Below are positions 11,001 through 16,617 of a stretch of DNA of 64,000 nucleotides, in pieces. How positions within the stretch are numbered: position 1 is the first letter of the stretch; each line of letters begins with the position of its first letter. The stretch covers positions 151,917 to 215,916 of the forward strand of contig NZ_PVTQ01000008.1 of the NCBI RefSeq assembly GCF_003003355.1, read 5' to 3'. Origin of the DNA: Donghicola tyrosinivorans. Its GTDB lineage: Bacteria; Pseudomonadota; Alphaproteobacteria; Rhodobacterales; Rhodobacteraceae. A program made the position numbers and the translations under genes. The notes beneath the pieces were generated by a model. That model made no database searches and was not told the origin of the DNA. It worked only from the letters and a program-made list of their open reading frames with translations.

Positions 11001-12889
11001 CGGTCAATCTCCAGCCCGTTCGATCCGCCAAAGCCTGCGCTGACATCACGGCCGGTCAGGCTGTACTCCACCACCCGCACGGTCGAGGCATCGGACAAAA
11101 GGCGCGTCGTGGTGCTGATATCCAGTTGCAAATGGCCCGAGAATGCCAGAACGCCATCAATCGTGGCCTCAAACTGGCCTTCTGCCGTGGCAGCACCCGC
11201 CGCCACATCCAGCCACAGAGCCTCGCCCGACAGCAGTTCGATCCGCTCGGCAGTGGTATCGCTGGCGGTGCTATAGGCCACCTGAATATTGCGGCCCGTC
11301 AGGGCGAACGCATCGTCAATCGCGATACCCAGATCAAGCTGGCCGTAAACCGCCTTGGTGGTCTGAACCTCGCCAATACCGCTGAGGTCCGAGGTGCTTT
11401 CCACCACAACGCCCAAGCGACCGGCGCTAAGCGTGCTGCTTAGGGCCCCAAGGGTCAGCGAACCGCTCACCTCATCGGCACCGATGACAAAGCGGTGGGT
11501 GCGATGGGTCTCGGTCGTCTGGGACGAAGTCGCAAAGACAAAATCACCCGAAAGCGTGCCCAGATCAGGCATAACCACCTGCGCATCACGGGCCACAAAC
11601 CGCGCCTTGCCGCTGGCGGTCGAGGCTTCAAAGCCCAACTGGCCCGTAAAGCCAAAGCCCGGCAGACCATCAATCGCGCCAGTACCGGTGGCGGCAATCT
11701 CAAACGCGCCACCCTGCATCCGCACATTCAGCGCCGCGCCCGACACAAGGGCCGAGGCCCCGTGCGCCGGATTGCCCAAACGGGCCGAAACGCCGCTGGC
11801 CGTAACCTGCAAACCGTCCGTCGCCGCGTCATAGGCAATGGCGAAATCGCCCGACAGGGACGCGCCGCCAAAGGCCGACAGCGCACCGCTGGCGGTCATG
11901 GTCAACGAAGGCGCGCCCGCGCCGAATTCATATGTGCCCGCTACATCGGTCAAGCCGCCGGTCAGGCCCGCCATGCCCCAGCTTGCGGTGCCATCGGCAA
12001 CGCTCAGGCGGGTGCGCCAGCCGTCCACAGTCTCAAGCACGGTGACGGACCAATCACCCGACACACGCATGCCCGACAGGTCCAAAGAGGCCGACAGGGT
12101 CAGCTCTTGCGGGACCTGATTGACCAGACCCGTCAGCCATTCATCCACAACGCCCTGCGCCTCATCCCCGACCACATTCAACTGGTCCAGAACAGGGATC
12201 GAGGTCGCGACCAGTTGCAAACGATCCGCCGAATAAACGGGGCGCATATAAACGCCGTTGCCCGCATAAAGGCCGGTGAAATTGCTGAACGAACCGGTCC
12301 GCTGCGACCAGCGGATGATGTCGAACACCTGACCCGCAGTGGGGGTGAAATCATCAAGGAAGGACAGCTCAAGCGTGCCATCCAGCGCCGCCGTGCCAGA
12401 GACCAGCAACTGGTCATAGGCATCGGTCAGCCCTTCCGAGGCAGGTTGAACGCCCGAGATCTCAATCGACAGGGTCGCGCTGGCATCCTGATCGTACGAG
12501 GCAACACTCAAAACGCCCGGCGAATTTCCAGGCGCGATCGTACCATCGTTGGTCAGTGCAGCAGTAACAGTCCCCTTGCCAGTCAGCGTCTGACCGGAAG
12601 ACACGGTAAGCGGGCTATCAACCCCATCCGTCGAAAGGGCCGTTTCAGAACCACTAGAGCCCACCAACACCAGGTTGGAAGGCTCTCCCGTAGGATCAAG
12701 CGTGGCAGGAGACTGGGTCGTGGTTTCGCCGGCATCCACGACCTGAACCGGATCACTTGGCGTTGGGTCCGAAGAGTTTAAAGTGACATCGCCCGATAGC
12801 ACAATTCGCTGTTCAAGGGTTTCCAAGCCAAAATCCGATCCGCGCTCATTGCCCGCATCGATTTGATCTTCGTCACGTTCGCCAGCCAT
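1..12889 (-). CDS. Giant repetitive surface/secreted protein with LEPR-XLL-like N-terminus (partial, C-terminus outside window)
   Basis: One reading frame runs without a stop from an ATG at 12889-12887 to the left edge, giving at least 4,296 codons. Residues 24-32 read TLEQRIVLS, close to the LEPR-XLL motif found at the N-terminus of giant envelope proteins. Residues about 98-145 carry an autotransporter-type repeat (GTIAPGNSPGVLSV), followed by a beta-rich segment with a FTPTAGQVFDII motif. The rest consists of two recurrent beta-rich module types, rich in Gly, Ala, Ser, Thr, Asp and Val and nearly free of Cys. There is no classical hydrophobic signal peptide. A weak AGGA lies 11 bases before the ATG. 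The gene diverges from an Omp85-type barrel gene, so export through or to the outer membrane is inferred. Function (adhesin, surface layer or matrix protein) is unknown. Confidence 0.88.
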   Translation of the reverse strand, partial: MAGERDEDQIDAGNERGSDFGLETLEQRIVLSGDVTLNSSDPTPSDPVQVVDAGETTTQSPATLDPTGEPSNLVLVGSSGSETALSTDGVDSPLTVSSGQTLTGKGTVTAALTNDGTIAPGNSPGVLSVASYDQDASATLSIEISGVQPASEGLTDAYDQLLVSGTAALDGTLELSFLDDFTPTAGQVFDIIRWSQRTGSFSNFTGLYAGNGVYMRPVYSADRLQLVATSIPVLDQLNVVGDEAQGVVDEWLTGLVNQVPQELTLSASLDLSGMRVSGDWSVTVLETVDGWRTRLSVADGTASWGMAGLTGGLTDVAGTYEFGAGAPSLTMTASGALSAFGGASLSGDFAIAYDAATDGLQVTASGVSARLGNPAHGASALVSGAALNVRMQGGAFEIAATGTGAIDGLPGFGFTGQLGFEASTASGKARFVARDAQVVMPDLGTLSGDFVFATSSQTTETHRTHRFVIGADEVSGSLTLGALSSTLSAGRLGVVVESTSDLSGIGEVQTTKAVYGQLDLGIAIDDAFALTGRNIQVAYSTASDTTAERIELLSGEALWLDVAAGAATAEGQFEATIDGVLAFSGHLQLDISTTTRLLSDASTVRVVEYSLTGRDVSAGFGGSNGLEIDRSDFVLVYSKEKTGSRSWVASRGGIYEASVAGYMLPDLEVAQWSINRAIGALPDVPTIDWSVPASFDLGDSISFVLDQVGDVFTVPVSGAINIDGNVLSGDLSLTYDRTDDSWTIDFDDLTLVAAAAGVAFTLSQGTGQLRIDSNRKASGTITGAMSVTGVDGMTIDATGSVTFASDSPDLAITANGAVAIDGFARIQGDFSIQRQETAQGERFVIAANDAAIAVGTAGNGVSVSDVDLAMVLQRDALGAAGVAMVANGAVALDGLGGDLSLSAANGSVLLNTLGTPIQETITVGGQVLTLAFEDELEVKSVAVTGLSVSVAGGPTLTGDARITSRNVAVGGSTRRQLEIGFDNLAVSGISMGGASATLSDASGAVLVFKDSAGATKYAVQAEGSVALTGLAGVSVSATDMALSLNRTGRAIDTQIATATGYITLDQAQGETRLTGQASAAVDGVMAVSGQIFLEHRAGVSLPVKTGSGDTATYETITADMLVIGGLDLSADLSAGDASVVLGDVDMALVLTTEVVTGTATARRWITTSASLSEARVDAYADVAVTTGMLEINRGLAADGSLLAVGTPVLDFSGDHSILLPLGDSQSMALINDTERFTAAVVGAVQIGGVNLIGKIHVSEYTDTSGNPAWEVRLGEGELTVSTNDAAVTINSVEGAFYVTTDGVSGTVSGVGSIIGVDGLTASGSLTASFSDNELSLAGNLDLAVEGIGSLNGDFSFVKEQAEYAQPIEQLSTAIAANGGASDAVQEGGETTNAKIRLDITGADGALAREGVYALEYDGVSQTVSTLDANGRPVSDAVLVTRLQNTLARIPAIGLGNVLVTGTRADGFTFEFIGALAGKPISLADARGGAGLWLEQPADLQDAPDWGVTEEVSPATTGVNETQTLRVQRSGSGTSSDTFTLTVDGQTTGAIQYLPNGTQVNEQQTISITAVPTTSGQFWFDVNGQTTSKIRFAGNPSFQTSKMQEAFEAILGQGNVTVRYNTKFTANNEIEYIVTFANDFGGQDIPTIVAHASTSAIDIDVAETRKASAGYSADKQAQLIEDALIAKFGAGSASVAFVAGTSLSDATFKIDFARSLGSKDLALMTATGFTGATFTAAQTKAGSAAEGAVQELHLYNAQRLGTFEMRLDYGGKTYVSAPLGFAATAVQVKAALLAAQASDGARLAATGADVAVTLNETGGTGSWELAFGGTLTGQTLPLVQGKILTSLPAPDAALTSVVTGRTTSETQTLDLSGQTRVRLSVSGSASYTGVLEVAGLTAADLATALGGLTAIGAASNVVVTETGTAGIFSVAYVGGLAQQDVARLEVSPVQRVTLTQADGSMPTSIMARVASSDVWSTEVDVRDMDAETIAAVLKAQLDQMDNYARADIAVSVADADTLTLDVAFIGGLAGADVEALEVIATTTTQTTAPRFLIGASNVTGAVGDSATASLSLSDGSLALLIDTKDDGTTGFALQAGATVSLSGFGDAVSINASGTVRVNAMGREVSQTIPTGVSTSQEISFADGVSRQEVIIDSGSVTVDGVGTLSGALTLVRTQEIVQGVTITEMTIGVDQLAGSLTLGPATAALSDGRGAVLLRQEVDANGGVTNKVAVQADGDVSLSGVAGISLQANNLSVSYNRWGQALSRTVATPGLDYAVDMAANETRMSGQAVATLDGVLQLSGDLFIENVQNQSVTLTDDSQINVNQLIVGGTNIAAKLLAGGSVTDPIVEISEIDVAMVYSTEVGASRSWVTTEADLGALSVAGYDLADLNTAALQLNTAIDQASGAIDAAQTTVIDWSANAKELELSDVKSLTLDLVGPVVQLPINGQLNLGGAVLGGSFKITLDQTGPNDVWTIEAENADLGYNAGGAFIGLTGVTGSLVFEQGQSPSGTLTGTANVDGLGGISLSGLLSASFDGNGNMAFSATGMDIAVDGFGTITGDVALQKSAEGDILLSASNVAADVGAAGAGFAMSGGQLGLYIAARSEDRAGYALVAKGDVALSGFAGISASATDAEIRVNTLKQTVDKTIGGVNIAFDSSADVQELSIGTATVTVDGLGSVSGAIAITNETTVNDAGQTVVSTKIGMANAGGALDLGALGATLSNGRGAIVLNKVGSAAGTYAVQLEGDVALTGAEGVSLSATNMKVSYNRLGQAVEGLAVETGAGEYTINLLDNETRISGQATAQIAGLTLSGDLFVEVREDVTSQLIDGTGATSAVTLDQTIIGGSNLSVSYAQGGTTYAALGGGDLALVLSQDTTDANERWLSATGSIGSITVLDQEVASIDSAKLVLNQKLTTAGALIEDATATVINWGNDVQTLALSAQDAAKTAVMDMADRRWEIPVSGDIDFGAARLGGDFVIVLDKNDAGERIWDITAQDVTVAVTAGGAKVAIENGAGTLHLETGANSGSISGDVVIAGLGGLSASGSLSATFAGDDLALSGTGINVAIDGFGAITGDFAVEKSADSLLVGLNNAGADFGGITVSGGQLGLYIGQNAAGADGYALVGAASASLSGLDGLSMSATADIRINTLREAVNKTITVGGTDIAVAFDSAADVRELVITDGTLVIDGLGSISGALAISSETTTVGNVDTTRLQIGLSGLAGSLTPGGVGAALTAGNGALYVERVTTGGTVTANGYALDVGGSVALSGVSGVTLEANDLNLRYNRLGRAVENMAIATGGEDYVLNLLDNETRLSGAINADIAGIIGMSGQMFIESRTGANARTVTLSDGSTVQVEQLILGGAGLSANVGPAGIGAELTDMDGVLILSTELGGAGRRWISSTSSIKEAAISGYDLADFDDARFTVNSEIVNGELLLEGTTPVINWDTTSEAVTLLPGQSLALAGNERELSVELDGALNLGPASLSGDFSVELEVSDAGDKAWHVIARDVSIALEVNGVRAALDDGSGDLWIGKNDVTGTYGATERSGTITGTASLTGVDDLTLEGTFATKFDSSGNLTLAGAVDIDVLGMATLSGEFAVEKPALATATATLEDATLVNGATGTVTETQQGGVKQSSAFDLTVAEMRDGALSVREGKYTFAYGGSSAAVTLAASDSDLVWQQKLTSALQALLGYGNVAVTGTMADGFTLTMSGDLAGQAVTGLTLTQPVDPALAYQNQQVADRIAGATATSGTLHAIEQVDASVSGTADLQIVFAPAENSKFKLSATDSTGAFREGVYAFSYNGKSVSMDTRALSGEALDDFSLRTRLTSNMMILFGSNNVSVTGTRADGFMIELKGTLAGQKIALDTTGSGKGFAMTPPVDPSLAYDASDASTVLSQGAQGTAASAYTLVIDRDSGVTRNSDSFRLQFANSPRYVDVKYVDIQTSQPRQIYDALAKMFGLGSGTSTVYGSGTTLSKTASADLVVRAITSPTATQQYTIEFKNSLAQRVVDMGAMTATNVGTTSGMAYTISPKAGSVAPATGAVHVLEGYAADVKGSFTLSFAYGGSTYTTGAIDAQASASVMAAAVAAAGNGSGAFSATGATVDVSVTAQDQWKLTFGGAALGSEIPAINRAFTPAALPQATLTSQSSGIGAFAGTYFTNDIDLAVFAGTDAAAVKDAILGATRLDGTSLEDADVDVTVALDAATGTWSVRFGGSAVNQSMDVLRVMASAETAADAAMAQTRTGATSSEVQTLALGATGAVQLGYRGQYTDIVLAENLDAAALQSALEGLSSIGAGNV
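2895..11190 (-). repeat. Five A-type modules of about 510 residues within the giant protein
   Basis: An anchor with the pattern (S/T)GQxxAxxDGxxxxSGxxFxE recurs at about 11185-11120, 9675-9605, 6045-5975, 4510-4440 and 2965-2895. Intervals are about 1.51, 3.63, 1.535 and 1.545 kb. Between anchors the same order of motifs returns: a VIGG/LDLS segment, a GYDLADL-type segment, a VIDW segment, a SGxxxIxGLGGxSxSG segment, an AIDGFGxIxGDF segment, an IRVNTL segment, a DxxELxI segment and a YNRLGxAVE segment. The copies are diverged (visible similarity in protein, not near-identical in DNA), so they are old duplications. The long second interval holds an inserted block of B-type modules. Confidence 0.75.
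6700..8820 (-). repeat. Internal block of B-type modules in the giant protein
   Basis: Here the A-type periodicity is interrupted by roughly 100-residue modules of another kind. Each contains a short helix-like stretch such as LQNTLARIPAIGLGNVLVTG or LATALGGLTAIGAASNVVVT, followed by a beta segment ending in a F/VxxxGxLAGxD pattern, and linkers of the type TETQTLDLSG. The pattern ALxxLxxIGxGNVxVT is familiar from giant LEPR-XLL proteins. Boundaries are approximate because they were set by eye. Confidence 0.6.
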
Positions 12890-13567
12890 ATCCGACCAAT
12901 TCCTGTCTTTATCGCCGTATTGGGCGGCGATCTGAAATGCACACTACGAGTCAGAGAAAAAACGCCCCGACCTTTCGAAATGCAAAATTTGCAGCCGATT
13001 GGGACCTTCAGAAAAATACCGAAGGCTCCGTCTCAAAAACCACTAAAACCATCTAACAAAAGATCAAAAGCGCCAGCTTCAAAAACACGGACCAAGCCCG
13101 CTAGCGTTTGTGAACTGATGGTTACGCTTCTGGATAGCATAGGCCCCGCCTTCCCACAAATATCCTTATGGATAAAACAGGTATCTATCTCTACAGCACT
13201 TATACTCTTGGGTATGGTTGCAACGGAAGTTCGAAATTATCAACAGAATGATTGCCTTAAACCGCGAAAAAACGCGTTACCTACAGTATTGAGTTGCACT
13301 ACGGAATTTCAAAACAATTTAAAGATGCACGCAAAGCCGGTCTTGCTATTCCCCGTACCGACCAATTACTCACCCAAAAGATACGCGCAAGACGCATGTT
13401 ATCCGCCAAACCAAGAAGCTGGCGCAAAGTCTTGCCATGAAAAACCGGCCATGTTAGCAAAATGAAATTCGCGTGAAGAAAAACAGGCACCCTCACCGAT
13501 TTGTCTTTCGAGTATGGCACAACGTCGTTGTTGTTTTGGAAAAGCCAATTCATTCAGGGAAAATCGA
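12890..13567. other. Divergent AT-rich intergenic region between the giant gene and the Omp85-type gene
   Basis: This 678-bp region is visibly richer in A+T than the flanking genes and carries no convincing gene. A plus-strand reading frame from 12863 to 13465 overlaps the start of the giant gene, is low-complexity at its N-terminus and has no ribosome binding site, so it was not called. Both flanking transcripts must start here, which makes it the likely control region of the secretion locus. Confidence 0.6.
12981..12993. promoter_or_regulatory. Palindrome TGCAAA-A-TTTGCA upstream of the giant gene
   Basis: Perfect 6-bp arms around one central base lie about 95 bp upstream of the giant gene start, where a promoter would be expected. 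It could be an operator. No cognate regulator is evident nearby. Confidence 0.3.
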
Positions 13568-14689
13568 ATGAAACCCCACAAGTTCTTCTCTGGGCTAATT
13601 CTATTGTCCAGCTTGTCTGTTTTTGCGCCCCAACTGCACGCAGCACCCGCCGCGTTCGAGGTCGACACTTCCTCTGAAGGGATGTTCAAGATCGGGCTGT
13701 TCTACGACAACCTCTACAAGACCACCTTCAATTTCACGCTGGAACAACAGAACCTTTTCGGCACCGACGACAATCTGGTTCTGGACGTCTCGCACAGTGT
13801 CTACAGCAGCGGCCTGACCGTCCGTTCGACCGATCCGGACCTGTTTGAATCCCCCTGGTCGCGGACCTTCTCGTTCTCGACCCGTCAGGTTTCGGCGAAC
13901 AAGGACGTGCTGCGCGATTACAGCTTTGGCACCGCCGACGCCGAGGTGTCCTTTGCCCGCGAACTGGGGCCGCATTCGGGCATTTCCTTCGCCGTGGGCT
14001 ACAACCTTCTGGACTTCAAAAAGTCCGAAGACGTGCCTCAGCTGGTCGCTGACGCCGAGGTTCTGCACGACGATCAGGTCCATACGGGCTATGTGGCGGT
14101 CCGCAACCAGTTCTCGACCCTGACCGAGGATGAGAATTTCGCCACTTCCGGCTCGACCATCGGCACCTCGCTTGAGATCGGCAACGCGGGCGCCAGCCCC
14201 TATGCGGTTGTGCAGGTCTCGGCGCAGCACTTTATGGCGCTAGGGGACCGGATGTTCGCGAAGGGCCGCGTTGCGGCCAGCGCGGGTTTCACCAACAAGG
14301 GCGAATTTCCGTTTAACAAGAACACCTTCGTGGGTGGCCCCGGCACCGTGCGCGGCTACAAACCCAACAGCCTTGGCCCCGTCTCGCCCATGGAATTCTC
14401 GGGCGAGGATGCGGTTGTGGGCGGCCAATACGCGCTGACCTCCTCGCTTGAGTTGGGGATGATCGTCGGCCCCAAGCGCAATCTGGCGGTCTTTGCCTTC
14501 ACCGATGCGGGCGACGCGGCCAATGACACCAACGATCTGCAACCCGGCAAACTAAAGCGCACCCACGGCGTTGGCCTGCGCTGGCAATCGCCCCTTGGCC
14601 CGCTGGATGTGTCCTATGCGGTGCCTGCCCACAAGAGGGACAACGACCGGACGCAAGAATTGCAGTTCACCTTGGGCTGGGTCTTCTAA
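13568..14689 (+). CDS. POTRA-less Omp85/BamA-TamA-family outer-membrane beta-barrel protein
   Basis: The product has 373 residues. A signal peptide ends near LHA-AP (residue 25). The rest reads as alternating beta strands, with VRGY at residues 261-264 inside VGGPGTVRGYKPNSLGP. VRGY is the hallmark of loop 6 of Omp85 and TpsB barrels. The last strands (DVSYAVP, LQFTLGWVF) end in a C-terminal Phe, as expected of a BAM substrate. Mature length fits a 16-stranded barrel only; there is no room for N-terminal POTRA domains, which BamA, TamA and TpsB have. The start at 13568 follows AGGGA by 8 bases; an upstream in-frame ATG at 13514 lacks a signal peptide. It diverges from the giant gene, suggesting a role in its export or assembly (inference). 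Confidence 0.8.
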   Translation: MKPHKFFSGLILLSSLSVFAPQLHAAPAAFEVDTSSEGMFKIGLFYDNLYKTTFNFTLEQQNLFGTDDNLVLDVSHSVYSSGLTVRSTDPDLFESPWSRTFSFSTRQVSANKDVLRDYSFGTADAEVSFARELGPHSGISFAVGYNLLDFKKSEDVPQLVADAEVLHDDQVHTGYVAVRNQFSTLTEDENFATSGSTIGTSLEIGNAGASPYAVVQVSAQHFMALGDRMFAKGRVAASAGFTNKGEFPFNKNTFVGGPGTVRGYKPNSLGPVSPMEFSGEDAVVGGQYALTSSLELGMIVGPKRNLAVFAFTDAGDAANDTNDLQPGKLKRTHGVGLRWQSPLGPLDVSYAVPAHKRDNDRTQELQFTLGWVF

Positions 14690-14706
14690 GCCCCTCGCCA
14701 CAAACA

Positions 14707-14735
14707 AAAAAACCCGCCAACCGGCGGGTTTTTCT
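14707..14735. terminator. Bidirectional intrinsic terminator
   Basis: A perfect stem AACCCGCC/GGCGGGTT (14711-14718 and 14723-14730), extended by A:T pairs, has an AACC loop. T runs follow on the plus strand and A runs precede it. It sits between the convergent Omp85-type and SapC-family genes and can serve both. Confidence 0.9.
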
Positions 14736-14754
14736 TTGGCCTTCGGACTGCCCG

Positions 14755-15519
14755 TTACTGCACGGTCTCGGGCACTTCCATCTCGGCCTTGGGTGCGGGC
14801 GCGGTGGCCTGCACATTACTTAGCTGGATGCCCAGATTTTGCAGCGAATGCATGTGCAGGTAGCACAGCTCCAGCTCATCAGAACGGAACATCGCCAGCA
14901 GATCCGCATCGGGGATCGCCTTGAATTTCTGGCGGTTGATCACCTGAAAACCAACCAGACGGCGGGTTTCCCCATCGGCGTCGGTCGCGCTCAGGGTGGC
15001 AGCCTCAAGCAGACCCAGCGACGCAAGACGCTTGCAGAAGGCTTGGGTCACGATGTGCTGACGCTGGTATTGGGTCACGAAGCCAAGCATATTTTCCAGA
15101 TACTGGGTCCGGTTGCCGTCCGCATCAAACAGACGCTCGCCGCGCCCATCGCGATTGATCCCGCTATAGGCCTCATCAAGGCACAGGGTCATGGTGTCCA
15201 CATCGCTGCGCGCGAAGATAAAGGGATAACGGCGCAGGAAGGCGGGCACATAACGGCCAGTCCATTTGCCATCTTCGTTCAGGTAGACGTTCTCATTCGG
15301 CTTCACGCCGGTCAGCGCCACGGGCACCATCGCATCGGCATCGCCGGTAAAGACAATCGCCATATCCTGAGCCGCCGAAGGGAATTCCGCCGCAACCACC
15401 GGAATGGAATTAATCCCGCGCGAGAATTCCAGATTGGTCGCCGGTTTGATCGAAACATCACCATGAGTGCTGGCGTTGATCGGCGACACGGATTCATACA
15501 TTTTTGCGATGTCAGACAT
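14755..15519 (-). CDS. SapC-family protein
   Basis: The 254-residue product matches the SapC family in length and in motifs such as YPF(I/A)FAR near residue 97, the AYSGINRDG-(E)RLFDADG segment near 117-131, and LxxLGLLE and the IPDADLLAMFRSDELELCYLH segment near the C-terminus. The family is named after an open reading frame in the Campylobacter fetus surface-layer locus; its biochemical role is unsettled. No signal peptide or membrane helix is seen, so it is probably cytoplasmic. AGGTGA precedes the ATG. It is convergent with the Omp85-type gene, and the family name and position suggest a link to the giant surface protein. That link is inference. Confidence 0.8.
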   Translation of the reverse strand: MSDIAKMYESVSPINASTHGDVSIKPATNLEFSRGINSIPVVAAEFPSAAQDMAIVFTGDADAMVPVALTGVKPNENVYLNEDGKWTGRYVPAFLRRYPFIFARSDVDTMTLCLDEAYSGINRDGRGERLFDADGNRTQYLENMLGFVTQYQRQHIVTQAFCKRLASLGLLEAATLSATDADGETRRLVGFQVINRQKFKAIPDADLLAMFRSDELELCYLHMHSLQNLGIQLSNVQATAPAPKAEMEVPETVQ

Positions 15520-15572
15520 TTCTCACCTGTCTTTGGCCCAATTCCTGTATCGGAGGGCGCGTTGTGTGCGGA

Positions 15573-15601
15573 ATTATAGAAAAATTGTACACTGGTGAAA
15601 A
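15573..15601 (-). promoter_or_regulatory. Sigma-70-type promoter for the SapC-family gene
   Basis: On the minus strand, TTTTCA (15601-15596) and a perfect TATAAT (15578-15573) are 17 bases apart, about 55 bp before the SapC start. This is the clearest housekeeping-type promoter in the secretion locus. Confidence 0.6.
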
Positions 15602-16156
15602 CTCAAAACGAAATCACAGATTTCCAAAAAAATGATCCCATCTCGAACGGATCAACAAGTCACACGATCATGTTCTTGCGTCAAGCCCTTGTCGTCAAGC
15701 ACTTCGGCAACGAAAAAAGGTAAAATCTGCTTCTCTGGTTCCGCCACACAGACTGACAGAATGGCTTTACTGACCCTATCGGTCTGAGACCCAACCGACT
15801 TGCAAGACCCGGCACCGAGAACCGCCTTGGCGACACCCGACGCCCCCGCCAAAGCAAGAAATCGAGCCAGTTTAATACCGCCGCCAATCCTCCTTCAGAG
15901 AATTGCAGGGGAATTAACTTTTAGCCTCTCAATAACCGAAAATCCGATTGAAAGACCATTTGTGGTTTCACAAAGCCGGAAATAGAAGCGGCAAAATCCA
16001 TCACCTTTCATTCCCCTGCAAGCGCCGCCGCGAAGGAACTGAAAGACACGCCTCTACCGTCCCGCGAAACCGCAGCCATCCAATCCGAAACTGCTGATGA
16101 TGTCGGCCCGCCAGTGCAGCAGCACCGGCTTTCACAGGGACAGGCCAAGGCCCCAA

Positions 16157-16183
16157 AGAAAAAGGCGCCGGAAAACCAGCGCC
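16157..16183 (-). terminator. Intrinsic terminator of the cold-shock gene
   Basis: On the minus strand GGCGCTGG-TTTT-CCGGCGCC forms an 8-bp stem with one G:T pair, followed by TTTTTCTTT. It lies 25 bp downstream of the stop codon. Confidence 0.8.
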
Positions 16184-16207
16184 TCATCGTCTTGAACCGA
16201 TCGCAGC

Positions 16208-16414
16208 TTATGCCAGCGCGATATCGGTTGCCGATTCGCGGCCGTCACGGCGCGATTCGATTTCGAAGCTGATCTTCTGACCTTCTTCGATGCTACGCAG
16301 ACCAGCGCGCTCTACTGCCGAGATGTGCAGGAAGACATCTTTGTTGCCTTCGTCGGGCTGAATGAAGCCGAAGCCTTTGGTTGCGTTGAACCATTTTACG
16401 GTGCCAGTGGCCAT
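16208..16414 (-). CDS. Cold-shock (CspA-family) protein
   Basis: A 68-residue OB-fold protein with RNP1-type KGFGFI (residues about 13-18) and RNP2-type DVFLHIS (about 27-33), the nucleic-acid-binding motifs of cold-shock proteins. The start chosen, [10 protein letters not shown], is the usual family start and follows AAGGAA; a longer frame from 16450 adds 12 residues unlike the family. It likely acts as an RNA chaperone. It is monocistronic with its own terminator. Confidence 0.93.
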   Translation of the reverse strand: MATGTVKWFNATKGFGFIQPDEGNKDVFLHISAVERAGLRSIEEGQKISFEIESRRDGRESATDIALA

Positions 16415-16571
16415 ATCCGTGTTCCTTTTTAGAAATGCTACCCCCACCATTGGTGGCAGCTCAGTGCAGTCGATCCGAGTCGATCAACTTGAACTGAGCA
16501 TTCAGTCAAAGCATTTCGAACCTTAGAAACGTAAGCACATTCGATGTGACAGCAATTTGGAAAAAGCGCAA

Positions 16572-16587
16572 TATCCCATTTGGGATA
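16572..16587 (-). terminator. Inverted repeat downstream of the polyol transporter operon, possible weak terminator
   Basis: TATCCCA-TT-TGGGATA is a perfect palindrome 30 bp beyond the last gene of the minus-strand operon. On that strand it is followed by TTGCGCTTTTTCC, a poor T tract. It could be a terminator or a protein-binding site. Confidence 0.4.
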
Positions 16588-16617
16588 CACACGAAACTGT
16601 GCTTATTTTCGCTCACC

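Larger units (their letters stand above)
15520..16207. other. Intergenic region between SapC gene and cold-shock gene
   Basis: About 690 bp. It holds the SapC promoter at one end and the cold-shock gene terminator at the other. Short reading frames at 15652-15887 (minus) and 15800-15985 (plus) have no family resemblance or ribosome binding site and were not called. Nothing else recognisable is seen. Confidence 0.5.

Noticed and set aside
2895..11190. The giant-protein repeats as a recent DNA duplication or assembly artefact
   Set aside because: The repeat copies differ substantially at DNA level while sharing protein patterns, so they are diverged modules and not collapsed or duplicated reads.
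1586..12781. Very long plus-strand reading frames (up to about 1,800 codons) at 1586-2857, 3251-5758, 5999-11443 and 11495-12781
   Set aside because: They are antisense to the giant minus-strand frame, have repetitive Arg/Gln/His-rich translations with no domain resemblance, and arise from the G+C codon bias of the opposite strand. The minus frame is continuous, has modular repeats and a proper start.
12863..13465. Plus-strand reading frame of 200 codons in the divergent intergenic region
   Set aside because: It overlaps the start of the giant gene, has no ribosome binding site and its sequence resembles no family.
13601..14542. Minus-strand reading frames antisense to the Omp85-type gene
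   Set aside because: The plus-strand product has a signal peptide, VRGY motif and C-terminal Phe; the antisense frames have none.
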